From contig JAUWJG010000013.1 in assembly GCA_030607815.1 (NCBI GenBank), positions 1 through 16,067 of the forward strand: DNA of 16,067 nucleotides, written 5' to 3'. The stretch comes from Candidatus Bathyarchaeota archaeon (GTDB lineage Archaea > Thermoproteota > Bathyarchaeia > RBG-16-48-13 > GCA-020355125). The notes below the pieces were generated by a model. That model saw only the letters and a list, made by a program, of their open reading frames with translations. It was not told the DNA's origin and ran no database searches. Shown piece by piece: positions 8,037 through 15,556 of this stretch (positions within the stretch are counted from its first letter, which is position 1; the number at the start of each line of letters is the position of its first letter). Made by a program: the position numbers and the translations under genes.

Positions 8037-9037
8037 ACGAATTTCTCCTTAAACAATTAAATGACGTTACACAAAAAGTTAATTTAACAATAAACCAGAT
8101 ATTTACACAAGAAAATACCCCAAAAGAATTGTATAATGCTTCTAGACATTTAATGGAAGCGGGTGGTAAGAGACTTCGTCCCTTTTTAGTTCTAAAATCG
8201 TGTGAAATAGTCGGTGGAGAAATAGAAGTGGCTTTACCTATAGCGGTAGCTATAGAGTTTATTCATAATTTTACTTTAATCCACGATGATATTATTGATA
8301 ACGATGACAAAAGACGAAAGGTCCAAACGGTTCATGTTTTATGGGGAATACCAATTGCTATAACGGCGGGAGATATGTTATTTGCAAAAGCTTACGAAGT
8401 AGTGCTATATAATATAGATTGTAAAAAAGTAACTTCAAAGCGACTGCTTAAAATTTTAGATGAGATAACAAAAGCAACAATTTTAGTCTGTGAAGGACAA
8501 GCGCTGGATATATTATATGAACACAAGCAAGATGTATCGGAAAAAGAGTATTTTAATATGATTGGAAAAAAAACGTCAGCATTACTTCAACTCGCTGTAA
8601 AATCAGGCGCTATTATTGGAGGAGGACGACGTTCTCAAATTAAGAAACTTGATAAATTTGCGTATTATGCAGGTCTCGTTTTCCAAATAATGGATGATGT
8701 TCTTGGTTTAACAGGAGATGAAAAAGTTTTAGGAAAACCTATTGGAAGTGACATACAGAAAGGAAAAAGAACACTTATCACTATACATGCTTTAGCTCAT
8801 GCAAATAATAATCAACGTAAACGAATACTATCAGGATTAGGTAATAAGAAAGCGTCGTTACGTGAGATTGAAGAGATTAAACAGATATTTCGATCTTTAA
8901 AATCCATAGATTATGCTATAACAAAAGCTAAAATGTTACAAAAAAGAGCAATAAATCATCTACTCTCATTTCCTCCAACTCCAACAAGAGAAGCCCTTCT
9001 TAAAATCTGTGAATATTTCATTATGAGAGAGTATTAA
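8033..9037 (+). CDS. idsA: Geranylgeranyl diphosphate synthase (short-chain trans-prenyl synthase)
   Basis: A 334-residue all-alpha prenyl synthase that adds IPP units to an allylic diphosphate, here predicted to stop at C20. GKRLRP (45-50) binds diphosphate. The first Asp-rich motif is HDDIIDNDD (Asp85, Asp86, Asp89). The second is QIMDDVLGL (from 218), where the last Asp of the canonical DDxxD is Gly, a change seen in other members. Phe80 lies five residues before the first motif, the position where an aromatic residue sets C20 length in archaeal type I enzymes, so GGPP is the likely product. The TTG start overlaps the fni stop by four bases; a GGAG lies about 12 bases upstream. The symbol idsA follows archaeal usage. 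Confidence 0.93.
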   Translation: MNEFLLKQLNDVTQKVNLTINQIFTQENTPKELYNASRHLMEAGGKRLRPFLVLKSCEIVGGEIEVALPIAVAIEFIHNFTLIHDDIIDNDDKRRKVQTVHVLWGIPIAITAGDMLFAKAYEVVLYNIDCKKVTSKRLLKILDEITKATILVCEGQALDILYEHKQDVSEKEYFNMIGKKTSALLQLAVKSGAIIGGGRRSQIKKLDKFAYYAGLVFQIMDDVLGLTGDEKVLGKPIGSDIQKGKRTLITIHALAHANNNQRKRILSGLGNKKASLREIEEIKQIFRSLKSIDYAITKAKMLQKRAINHLLSFPPTPTREALLKICEYFIMREY

Positions 9038-9111
9038 GTCAAATAGGGTTTTCATTCTCCTAAAATTCAAATAACCGCGAATAATGCAGGATACTAAAAG
9101 GGTATTATTAT

Positions 9112-10851
9112 TTGATAGAAAAAGAACTAAACTCATTAATTCGAAAATTAGTACTATTAAATGCTGTACAGTATAATGGAAGAGCTAAAACGGGTTCTGT
9201 AATAGGGAAGCTTCTTGCTGAACGACCAGATTTAAAAGCTAACGTAAAAGAGATGGGAAAAGTAGTAAATCAGATAGTTTTAGAACTTAATAAGATTCCC
9301 TTATCTGAAAAGAAGAAGATTGTTGAAATGAAGTGGCCAGATCTTCTTAACAGAAAGAAAGTTAAAACTAAAGAAAAGCAACTTCCCCCTTTACCTAAAG
9401 TTGAACAGTATCCTTTTGTTCATGTTCGATTTGCTCCTAATCCAGACGGTCATTTACATATTGGTAGTTCGAGGGCAGCGATTCTCTGTGATGAATACGC
9501 AAAAATGTACAAAGGTCGCTTCACTTTAAGATTTGATGATAGTGATCCTAAAACAAAGTCTCCAATATTGGAGGCATATGACTGGATTAGAAATGATCTT
9601 CGTTGGCTTGGTGTGAAATGGAATGATGAAGTCTTCCAGTCAGATAGATTGCTGATTTATTATAGGTATACGAGACAACTTATTGAAATGGGAGCGGCAT
9701 ATGTATGCATCTGTAATTCTATAAAGTTTAAACAAAGAATATTTTTTAAAAAGGCGTGTCCATGTCGCACACGCCCAAATAGTGAACATTTAGAGAGATG
9801 GGAAGGTATGCTTAATGGTTTCTTTAAGGAAAGAGAAGCTGTTGTTAGAATTAAAACAGATCTTAACCACCCAAACCCTGCGGTTAGAGAATGGCCAGCT
9901 CTTAGGATAATCAATGTAAAAAAATTTCCGCATCCAAGAACTGGAGATAAATACCGTGTTTGGCCTCTTTTCGCTTTCTGTTGTGGAATAGACGATCATG
10001 AATTACAAATATCCCATATCTTGAGAGGGAAAGAACATCTAACAAATTCGATTAGACATCACTTTCTATATAAGTATTTAAACTGGAAGTATCCGGAAGC
10101 GATCCACTATGGACGTTTTAAAATGGTTGATACAGTATTTAGTAAATCAAAGATTAGAGAAGGAATCAAAAAAGGCGTCTTTGAGGGGTGGGATGATCCA
10201 CGTTTGGGTACTTTAATAGCTCTTAGGAAGAGAGGATTTTTACCTGAAACAATCCGTCAACTGGTTATGAATGTTGGCCCTAGCCCTGTAGATGTGACCC
10301 TCAGTTGGGATAATATATTCGCTTACAACAGAAAAAAAGTGGATATTTTAGCTAACAGATACTTCTTTGTAGGTAACCCGGTGAAACTATTAGTCTATGG
10401 ATTAAAAAAAGACTATATATCAAAACAAAACCTTCATCCTGACGATTCGAACAGAGGATATAGAATCTTAAAAGTAATACCTAAAAAAGAAGTCGCTTCC
10501 CTTCTGATATCAAGTAATGATATTTCATTACTGAAGTTAAATAAAGTTATCCGTCTAATGGGTTTATTCAATATAAAAATAAAAAAGATTAACAAAAAAG
10601 TAGTATCTGAGTTTTATAACGAATCATATATGGATGCTAAAAAGAAAAAAGTACGCTTAATTCACTGGATACCTGATCATGAAGGAATAGAGACTTCAAT
10701 CATCATGCCAGATGCATCTCACGTTGAGGGATTAGCAGAAATAAATTGTAAAAATTTGAAGCCGGGAGATATTGTACAATTCGAAAGATTTGGATTTGTA
10801 AGAATAAAAAAGATAGAAAATAAAATAACAGCGTATTACGCACATAATTGA
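9112..10851 (+). CDS. gltX: Glutamate--tRNA ligase, archaeal type
   Basis: A 579-residue class I synthetase that charges tRNA(Glu), and probably also tRNA(Gln) as in other archaea that use transamidation. A roughly 100-residue N-terminal region is typical of archaeal GluRS. The nucleotide-binding motif is FAPNPDGHLHIGS (108-119 region), with Ser119 where the family usually has the final His of HIGH. RFDDSDP (140-146) is the glutamate/tRNA-site block and favours GluRS over GlnRS. Cys199, Cys201, Cys216 and Cys218 form a likely zinc site. The KMSKS-equivalent is VFSKSKI (342-348), followed by WDDPRLGTL and a beta-barrel anticodon-binding part. The TTG start has AAGGG about 9 bases upstream. A 74-base gap with no clear promoter separates it from idsA. 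Confidence 0.94.
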   Translation: MIEKELNSLIRKLVLLNAVQYNGRAKTGSVIGKLLAERPDLKANVKEMGKVVNQIVLELNKIPLSEKKKIVEMKWPDLLNRKKVKTKEKQLPPLPKVEQYPFVHVRFAPNPDGHLHIGSSRAAILCDEYAKMYKGRFTLRFDDSDPKTKSPILEAYDWIRNDLRWLGVKWNDEVFQSDRLLIYYRYTRQLIEMGAAYVCICNSIKFKQRIFFKKACPCRTRPNSEHLERWEGMLNGFFKEREAVVRIKTDLNHPNPAVREWPALRIINVKKFPHPRTGDKYRVWPLFAFCCGIDDHELQISHILRGKEHLTNSIRHHFLYKYLNWKYPEAIHYGRFKMVDTVFSKSKIREGIKKGVFEGWDDPRLGTLIALRKRGFLPETIRQLVMNVGPSPVDVTLSWDNIFAYNRKKVDILANRYFFVGNPVKLLVYGLKKDYISKQNLHPDDSNRGYRILKVIPKKEVASLLISSNDISLLKLNKVIRLMGLFNIKIKKINKKVVSEFYNESYMDAKKKKVRLIHWIPDHEGIETSIIMPDASHVEGLAEINCKNLKPGDIVQFERFGFVRIKKIENKITAYYAHN

Positions 10852-10918
10852 ACGTGTAAAAATTCAAGGGGAAACAATAACATAAAAAATTAAAAAAAAT
10901 TGAGGTTTTTATTTCAAA

Positions 10919-11452
10919 ATGATCACTCGAGAAGTTAAAACTACTTTCGATAATGGAAAAGTTATAATCTCAAATCAAGCAGATGCTGAAACATTTCGTC
11001 AAATAGGATTTGGTACAAAGTTAGATGATAAACCAGATCTTGCTTTATCTTCATGGGAAGCTCTTTATCTTTTATCAAGTAAGAGAATCATAGTTAGTGA
11101 CGGTGAAACTGAAGAAGAACTCAATTTTCAGTCTCTTTTAGAAAAGTTTCGATCTGAAAATAATGAGATTTGGACAAACTATTTGGTCTATAGAGATTTA
11201 AGAAGACGTGGTTACGTCGTTAGAGAAGGAGCTGGTTGGGGAATAACATTTAGAGTTTACAGTAGGGGATCATATAAGAAAAAAGCCGCAAAATATCTCA
11301 TCTTTATTACTTGCGAAGGAAACTCCGTTCCCATTGAGAAGCTAAGAGAAGTACTACAGCTGGTTCAAGGTATGAAGAAAGAATTAATAATCGCAGTTAT
11401 GGATAGAAGAGGAGAGATAGTCTACTACCAGCTTACAACACTAAATATATAA
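10919..11452 (+). CDS. endA: tRNA-intron endonuclease homologue lacking the usual catalytic His
   Basis: A 177-residue protein with the two-part layout of archaeal EndA: an N-terminal domain (SSWEALYLLSSKRI, 44-57) and a C-terminal nuclease fold (YLVYRDLRRRGYVV, 88-101; then FRVY, 111-114; and RRGEIVYYQL). EndA cuts pre-tRNA at the bulge-helix-bulge using a Tyr-His-Lys triad. Tyr114 is present, and Lys153/Lys154 lie where the Lys is expected. The segment that normally reads H-[AS]-K-[YF]-L reads KKAAKYL (121-127), with Ala123 where the His should be. The length fits a homotetramer-type subunit, but the loss suggests a structural (beta) subunit that pairs with a catalytic partner, or a divergent active site. 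It starts at ATG with GAGGT 12 bases upstream, after a 67-base gap from gltX. Confidence 0.85.
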   Translation: MITREVKTTFDNGKVIISNQADAETFRQIGFGTKLDDKPDLALSSWEALYLLSSKRIIVSDGETEEELNFQSLLEKFRSENNEIWTNYLVYRDLRRRGYVVREGAGWGITFRVYSRGSYKKKAAKYLIFITCEGNSVPIEKLREVLQLVQGMKKELIIAVMDRRGEIVYYQLTTLNI

Positions 11453-11463
11453 AAAAAATTAAG

Positions 11464-11468
11464 TTTTT
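11464..11468 (+). terminator. Short oligo-T tract after endA
   Basis: Five T on the coding strand 12 bases past the endA stop, followed by further AT-rich sequence. It is a weak termination candidate, consistent with ubiA having its own promoter. Confidence 0.25.
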
Positions 11469-11515
11469 CTAAAAATAATTGTTAAAATTCTTTTAATTAG
11501 TGGAAAACATGTTAT

Positions 11516-11553
11516 CAAGGAAAATATAGGCTACCAAGGAAGATATATGCTAC
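11516..11553 (+). repeat. 19-bp tandem direct repeat, candidate duplicated promoter of ubiA
   Basis: Two head-to-tail 19-bp units, CAAGGAAAATATAGGCTAC and CAAGGAAGATATATGCTAC, agree at 17 of 19 positions. Each joins a purine-rich BRE-like half to an ATATA box. A start about 25 bases after the second box would precede the ubiA SD (GAGG, 11577-11580), and the ATG is at 11591. A tandem promoter or a tandem binding site for a regulator are the two readings. Confidence 0.6.
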
Positions 11554-11590
11554 TCACTCCCAATTAAATGGGTATTGAGGCGAAAATACA

Positions 11591-12457
11591 ATGCGTAAAA
11601 TTATTGGTCTTATTCGGCTTATAAGACCAATCAATTGTTTGATGATGGGCTTAGCTGTCTTGATAGGCGAATTAATAACATATTTTACGCTCTTGCCATT
11701 TGAACCATCATTATTCGGATTCTTTACAGCATTCACTCTTACAGGCACGTCAATGATTGTTAATGATTATTGGGACAGAGATGTAGATGCTATTAATGCG
11801 CCAGAGAGACCAATACCAAGTGGTTTAGTTTCAATAAAAGAAGCGTTACTTTTCGCTATTACACTCAGCATAATTGGTCTTGTATTCGCTCTAATAACAA
11901 ACTTAGCTTGTTTCTTGGTTGCAATTACATCACTTTTGATCTCGCTATTTTATAATATTAAGGGTAAGCAGATGGGTTTGATAGGTAATTTTATGGTAAG
12001 TGCATGTATTGCTATTCCTTTACTTTATGGTGGTTTTATTTACAAAAGTTGGAATATTAATTTTGATAGACTGGGATTACTTCTCTTCTTCGATTTGATG
12101 ATCTTTTTTGCTAATACAGGCAGAGAGATTGTAAAAGGAATTATTGATGTAGAAGGTGACAGAATTCGAAATATAAAAACAATAGCCATTCGATATAGTC
12201 CAAGAATTGCAAGTATTGTAAGCATCCTCTTTTTCTTCGGCGCTATTATACTGAGTGTTTTTCCGTGGATCTACAAGATGGTTTCATGGGTATATTTGCC
12301 AATCGTTACTTTCTCAAATAGCGGTTTTATTGTTTCTTCCATCATTTTATTGAAGGACTATTCAAAAGAGAATGTTGTAAAAGTTAAAAATATGATTCTA
12401 ATTTGGATGATTATAGGGCTTCTAGCTTTTGCAATTGGAGGATTTGGTAGAGGTTAA
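11591..12457 (+). CDS. ubiA: UbiA-family prenyltransferase, probable digeranylgeranylglyceryl phosphate synthase
   Basis: A 288-residue polytopic membrane protein with about eight or nine hydrophobic segments. It has both Asp-rich metal/diphosphate motifs of UbiA enzymes: NDYWDRDVD (58-66, NDxxDxxxD), followed by INAPERPIPSG, and DVEGDR (186-191, DxxxD), followed by KTIAIRYSP. In archaea, enzymes with this pattern transfer the second geranylgeranyl chain to geranylgeranylglyceryl phosphate, giving the core of the ether lipid. That assignment is favoured because the gene follows a GGPP-producing operon, but UbiA members for quinone or haem pathways share the motifs. ATG start with GAGG 10 bases upstream. 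It is preceded by a tandem repeat that may be its promoter, so it is probably transcribed apart from endA. Confidence 0.85.
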   Translation: MRKIIGLIRLIRPINCLMMGLAVLIGELITYFTLLPFEPSLFGFFTAFTLTGTSMIVNDYWDRDVDAINAPERPIPSGLVSIKEALLFAITLSIIGLVFALITNLACFLVAITSLLISLFYNIKGKQMGLIGNFMVSACIAIPLLYGGFIYKSWNINFDRLGLLLFFDLMIFFANTGREIVKGIIDVEGDRIRNIKTIAIRYSPRIASIVSILFFFGAIILSVFPWIYKMVSWVYLPIVTFSNSGFIVSSIILLKDYSKENVVKVKNMILIWMIIGLLAFAIGGFGRG

Positions 12458-12480
12458 ACATAAAGAAAAAAGGAGATAAT

Positions 12481-12656
12481 TTATTAAAAAAGTTCGTAAA
12501 GTTTGAAGATGAAACCTATACCGATAAAACGATTTTAGCATATTATCTGGAAACAATTGATAGTAAAGAAAAAGCTATGATTCAATAGATAAGAAATACC
12601 CAAAAAGAATTGAAGAATTTATTAAATCTATACATCCCTTGATTTCTAAAAAGTAG
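12481..12656 (+). pseudogene. Small broken gene between ubiA and hisS
   Basis: An AAAGGAG ribosome binding site (12469-12475) leads into TTA TTA AAA at 12481-12489, where a TTG start would be expected in this genome. The frame then reads KKFVKFEDETYTDKTILAYY and on to a TAG at 12586-12588, and reading resumes one frame over with DKKYPKRIEEFIKS up to a TAG at 12654. Joined, the halves give a coherent Lys/Glu-rich protein of about 58 residues. A lost start codon and a one-base deletion near 12583 would explain the break; a sequence error is the other possibility. Function is unknown and no family was recognised. The rest of the gap to hisS holds only the CAAGGAA element at 12681. Confidence 0.4.
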
Positions 12657-12748
12657 ATGATTAATTAAAAAGAAGTATTCCAAGGAAAACACTAAAAAGC
12701 ATTAACGATTCTTGTTTGGATAGAAATTGGACTATCAATCTTTATTGT

Positions 12749-12752
12749 GAGG
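12749..12752 (+). promoter_or_regulatory. Ribosome binding site deciding the hisS start
   Basis: GAGG ends 8 bases before the TTG at 12761. An upstream in-frame TTG at 12716 has no SD in a good position and would add 15 residues not expected in HisRS. Confidence 0.6.
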
Positions 12753-12760
12753 ATTCTAAT

Positions 12761-14056
12761 TTGGGAACTTTCAGAACTGTTAAAGGAATGAGGGACTTCC
12801 TTCCAGAAGATCTTGCTAAAAGAAAATTCGTGGAAGAAAAGGTTCGTGAATGTTTCAGGCTATATGGTTATGAAGAAATTGAGACACCTACGCTTGAATC
12901 ATTTGACTTGATAAGTGCTAAGGCTGGAGATGAAATAAGGCATAGAATGTTCATCTTAAACGATCTTAGTGGAAGGAAATTAGCCTTAAGACCTGAAATA
13001 ACACCATCTATAGCAAGAATCGTCGCTAATAAACTTAGAACAGAAGCAAAACCGCTAAAGCTAGGGTATATCGCCAACTGCTTCAGATATGACAATCCAC
13101 AAATGGGTCGATATAGAGAATTTTGGCAAGCTGGTTTTGAACTTTTTGGTTCTAATCAACCTATAGCTGATGCTGAAATCATTTCGATCAACAGTGATTT
13201 AATGAAAAGATCGGGATTTTCAGATTTCTTCATAAAAATTGGACATGTTGGAGTTATTCGCGGAGTCTTGAGTGATGAAGGTGTAGATGAAGCTGACCAA
13301 AACAGGATAATGGGATTAATAGATCAACAAAAAACCACTAAAGCATTAATAATCATTAAAAAATTGAATGTTTCAAAAAATTGCTTAAATACCATAAAAA
13401 GCCTTTTCAAACTTAAAGGAACCAACTGGAAACAAATACTCTTAGAAAGTAAACGGAACCTTCAACAAAATAATAAGGCGTTGACAGCATTGGAAAATCT
13501 AGAAGAGATTATAATTCTTGCTAGGATGGGTGGAGTTGAAACAGATTTTTTCCTTGACTTGGGGTTTACTCGTGGTTTGGAATATTATACAGGTATGATC
13601 TTTGAAGTTTTCATACCTAATTTAGATATATCTCTTGGCGGAGGAGGAAGATATGATAAACTCGTTAAACTTTTTGGAGGAGAATCAATGCACGCAGTTG
13701 GTTGTGCACCAGGGATAGATAGAATAGTTTTAGGTTTGGAAAGGGAAAGACTTTTTCCGAAAAAGTTTGCATCTTTCAAGAAGATTCTTGTTATTCCTGT
13801 TAACAAAAAATTGGTATTGAAGGCTTTGGAAGTCGCTTCTGACTTAAGAAGAAATGGAATCGTTGCTCATAACGAAGTGGTTGGAAGAAGTATTGGTTCT
13901 GCTTTATCGTACGCTAACAAGAAGAGTTATACTAGTATAATTATTATTGGTCCCAAGGAATTGGAAAGGGATTGTGTAATTCTTAGAGATTTACTGCGTG
14001 GAACACAAAGGGAAGTCTCAATCATTGATCTATTCGATGAAATAACAAGTGAGTAA
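12761..14056 (+). CDS. hisS: Histidine--tRNA ligase
   Basis: A 431-residue class II synthetase that attaches histidine to tRNA(His). The start GTFRTVKGMRDFLPE is the usual HisRS N-terminus, so TTG 12761 with its GAGG is preferred over TTG 12716. ALRPEITPSIAR (75-86) lies near the active site, and motif 2 is CFRYDNPQMGRYREFWQ (107-123). The HisA signature is RGLEYYTG (271-278), where most members have RGLDYYTG. The HisB region includes GGGGRYDKL (293-301), and motif 3 is VGCAPGIDRI (313-322). A C-terminal alpha/beta anticodon-binding domain begins at about residue 340. A gene remnant and a CAAGGAA element (12681-12687) lie upstream, and an oligo-T terminator follows. Confidence 0.95.
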   Translation: MGTFRTVKGMRDFLPEDLAKRKFVEEKVRECFRLYGYEEIETPTLESFDLISAKAGDEIRHRMFILNDLSGRKLALRPEITPSIARIVANKLRTEAKPLKLGYIANCFRYDNPQMGRYREFWQAGFELFGSNQPIADAEIISINSDLMKRSGFSDFFIKIGHVGVIRGVLSDEGVDEADQNRIMGLIDQQKTTKALIIIKKLNVSKNCLNTIKSLFKLKGTNWKQILLESKRNLQQNNKALTALENLEEIIILARMGGVETDFFLDLGFTRGLEYYTGMIFEVFIPNLDISLGGGGRYDKLVKLFGGESMHAVGCAPGIDRIVLGLERERLFPKKFASFKKILVIPVNKKLVLKALEVASDLRRNGIVAHNEVVGRSIGSALSYANKKSYTSIIIIGPKELERDCVILRDLLRGTQREVSIIDLFDEITSE

Positions 14057-14128
14057 AACAATATGCCATAGAAGATTTTAGATTGTAAAAAGCAGTTCTT
14101 TTTTGTTTGAGATTAATATTTTAAGCAT

Positions 14129-14147
14129 AATTCTCAGAATTTTTTTT
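14129..14147 (+). terminator. Hairpin plus T-run after hisS
   Basis: AATTC, loop TCA, GAATT, then T through 14147 (eight T in a row from 14140). A further T6 tract occurs at 14099-14104. The stem is short and AT-rich, but T tracts alone can end archaeal transcripts. It separates hisS from the gcvT promoter candidate. Confidence 0.5.
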
Positions 14148-14261
14148 ACCATGCACCATATTTTATTATTTTTACACTAAAGTGTATGAGCAGGTTTATC
14201 CGTTGGTACTCTGAATCTTTTAGTAGAAGATGAGAATCAACTTTTGATCTTTATTAATGGG

Positions 14262-14269
14262 TTTAAATA
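14262..14269 (+). promoter_or_regulatory. TATA box candidate for gcvT
   Basis: TTTAAATA, the same octamer as before mvk. A start site near 14290 would leave a leader of about 20-45 bases, depending on which gcvT ATG is used. Confidence 0.45.
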
Positions 14270-14333
14270 AAATAATTTCTTGAATTTGAGTAAATTGTAA
14301 ATATTGAATTAAATGGTTTCTAGTGAGTGTGAA

Positions 14334-15458
14334 ATGAAAAGATTACTACTTCATAAGTTTCATAAAGCTCATGGTTTTTTACAAGAATTCTCAGGATTCG
14401 AGATGCCTTTTTGGTATAAAGGAGTTATTTCAGAACATATGGCAGTCCGGGAAAATGTTGGCATCTTTGACGTATCACATATGGGGAGAGCGACCATCAC
14501 TGGGAAGAATGCAAATGAATTCTTAAACTATGTTACATCAAGTGATATATCTAAACTACACCCTTTTCAAGGCCAATATTCAACCATGTGTAACGTAAAT
14601 GGTGGAATAGTAGACGATCTAACCGTTTATAAAATCAAAGATTACTACTTAATTGTATACAATTCTATGAATATAAGAAAGGATTATCAATGGTTAATTG
14701 CACACGCTAAAGCCTTTGATGTAAAGATTAGTAATATAGCTGATGAAACAGTTATGTTTGCTCTTCAAGGACCCAAAGCCACCTTTACATTGCAAAAGCT
14801 TGTTAAAAACGATTTAGCGGAGATAAAAGATTTTCATGTTAAATGGATGAAGGTATTTGGAGAGAAAGTGTTGATAATGAAGGGGGGGTACACAGGTGAA
14901 AAAGGTTTCGAACTGATTCTGTTTAAGAGAAATGACTCAAATTCGGATAATATTTTAAAGGTTTGGAATAACCTGTTAGAAAATGGGAAAGAATCAAAAA
15001 TCGAACCATGTGGTCTTGGAGCACGAGATAGTCTACGCCTTGAAGCAGGGTTTTGTCTATATGGTAACGACCTCACGGAAGAAATAACACCTTATGAAGC
15101 TAAACTAGATTTTGCTGTGAATATTAACAAAGGCGACTTTATAGGAAAGAAAGCATTAGTTACTCAAAAAAAAGTTGGAGTTTCAAAGATACGTACTGGT
15201 TTTAAGATGGTTAACCGTGGAATTCCGCGTTATGGTTTTAAAATATTTGGAAATAGAAAAGAAGTGGGTTATGTAACTAGTGGAGGATTTTCATCATTGT
15301 TAAAGAGTGGGATAGGTATGGGTTATGTACCACCCGATTTAGATGTAGAAGGAACAACGTTACATATTGAAGTTAGAGGAAGACTCCTTGAAAGTAAAGT
15401 TGTTAAGATGCCTTTCTATGATGTTAATAGATATGGTAGGAAAAGGAAAGTAAGTTAG
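14334..15458 (+). CDS. gcvT: Aminomethyltransferase, glycine cleavage system T protein
   Basis: A 374-residue protein that moves the aminomethyl group on lipoyl-H protein to a tetrahydrofolate-type carrier, releasing ammonia. Signature blocks are FDVSHMGRATITG (45-57), GGIVDDLTVYK (90-100, containing the expected catalytic Asp), ALQGPKA (143-149), GGYTGEKGFEL (184-194) and GLGARDSLRLEAG (227-239). The last of these is the strongest family marker and separates it from the dimethylglycine dehydrogenase relatives. The C-terminal barrel domain (about 270-374) is intact. ATG 14334 is chosen because the family starts just before the xLHxFHxxHG block and GTGAG lies six bases upstream; ATG 14313 would add seven residues. 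It faces gcvPB, another part of the same enzyme complex, with about 98 bases between stops. Confidence 0.95.
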   Translation: MKRLLLHKFHKAHGFLQEFSGFEMPFWYKGVISEHMAVRENVGIFDVSHMGRATITGKNANEFLNYVTSSDISKLHPFQGQYSTMCNVNGGIVDDLTVYKIKDYYLIVYNSMNIRKDYQWLIAHAKAFDVKISNIADETVMFALQGPKATFTLQKLVKNDLAEIKDFHVKWMKVFGEKVLIMKGGYTGEKGFELILFKRNDSNSDNILKVWNNLLENGKESKIEPCGLGARDSLRLEAGFCLYGNDLTEEITPYEAKLDFAVNINKGDFIGKKALVTQKKVGVSKIRTGFKMVNRGIPRYGFKIFGNRKEVGYVTSGGFSSLLKSGIGMGYVPPDLDVEGTTLHIEVRGRLLESKVVKMPFYDVNRYGRKRKVS

Positions 15459-15473
15459 AGAGACGTAGAGATC

Positions 15474-15478
15474 TTTTT
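15474..15478 (+). terminator. Short T tract after gcvT
   Basis: Five T on the coding strand 15 bases past the gcvT stop, in the 98-base gap between the two convergent genes. It is only a weak termination candidate. Confidence 0.25.
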
Positions 15479-15556
15479 ATTGTGTATTCCTAAGTTATTG
15501 CAATAGAATCTAGGATAACCCGTTTGATCCCGATTTTAATAAGAAGGTTGTATTTC

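Noticed and set aside
9038..9111. Possible tRNA or structured RNA between idsA and gltX
   Set aside because: No cloverleaf, TpsiC-like GTTCRA or CCA-proximal pairing could be found in the 74 bases.
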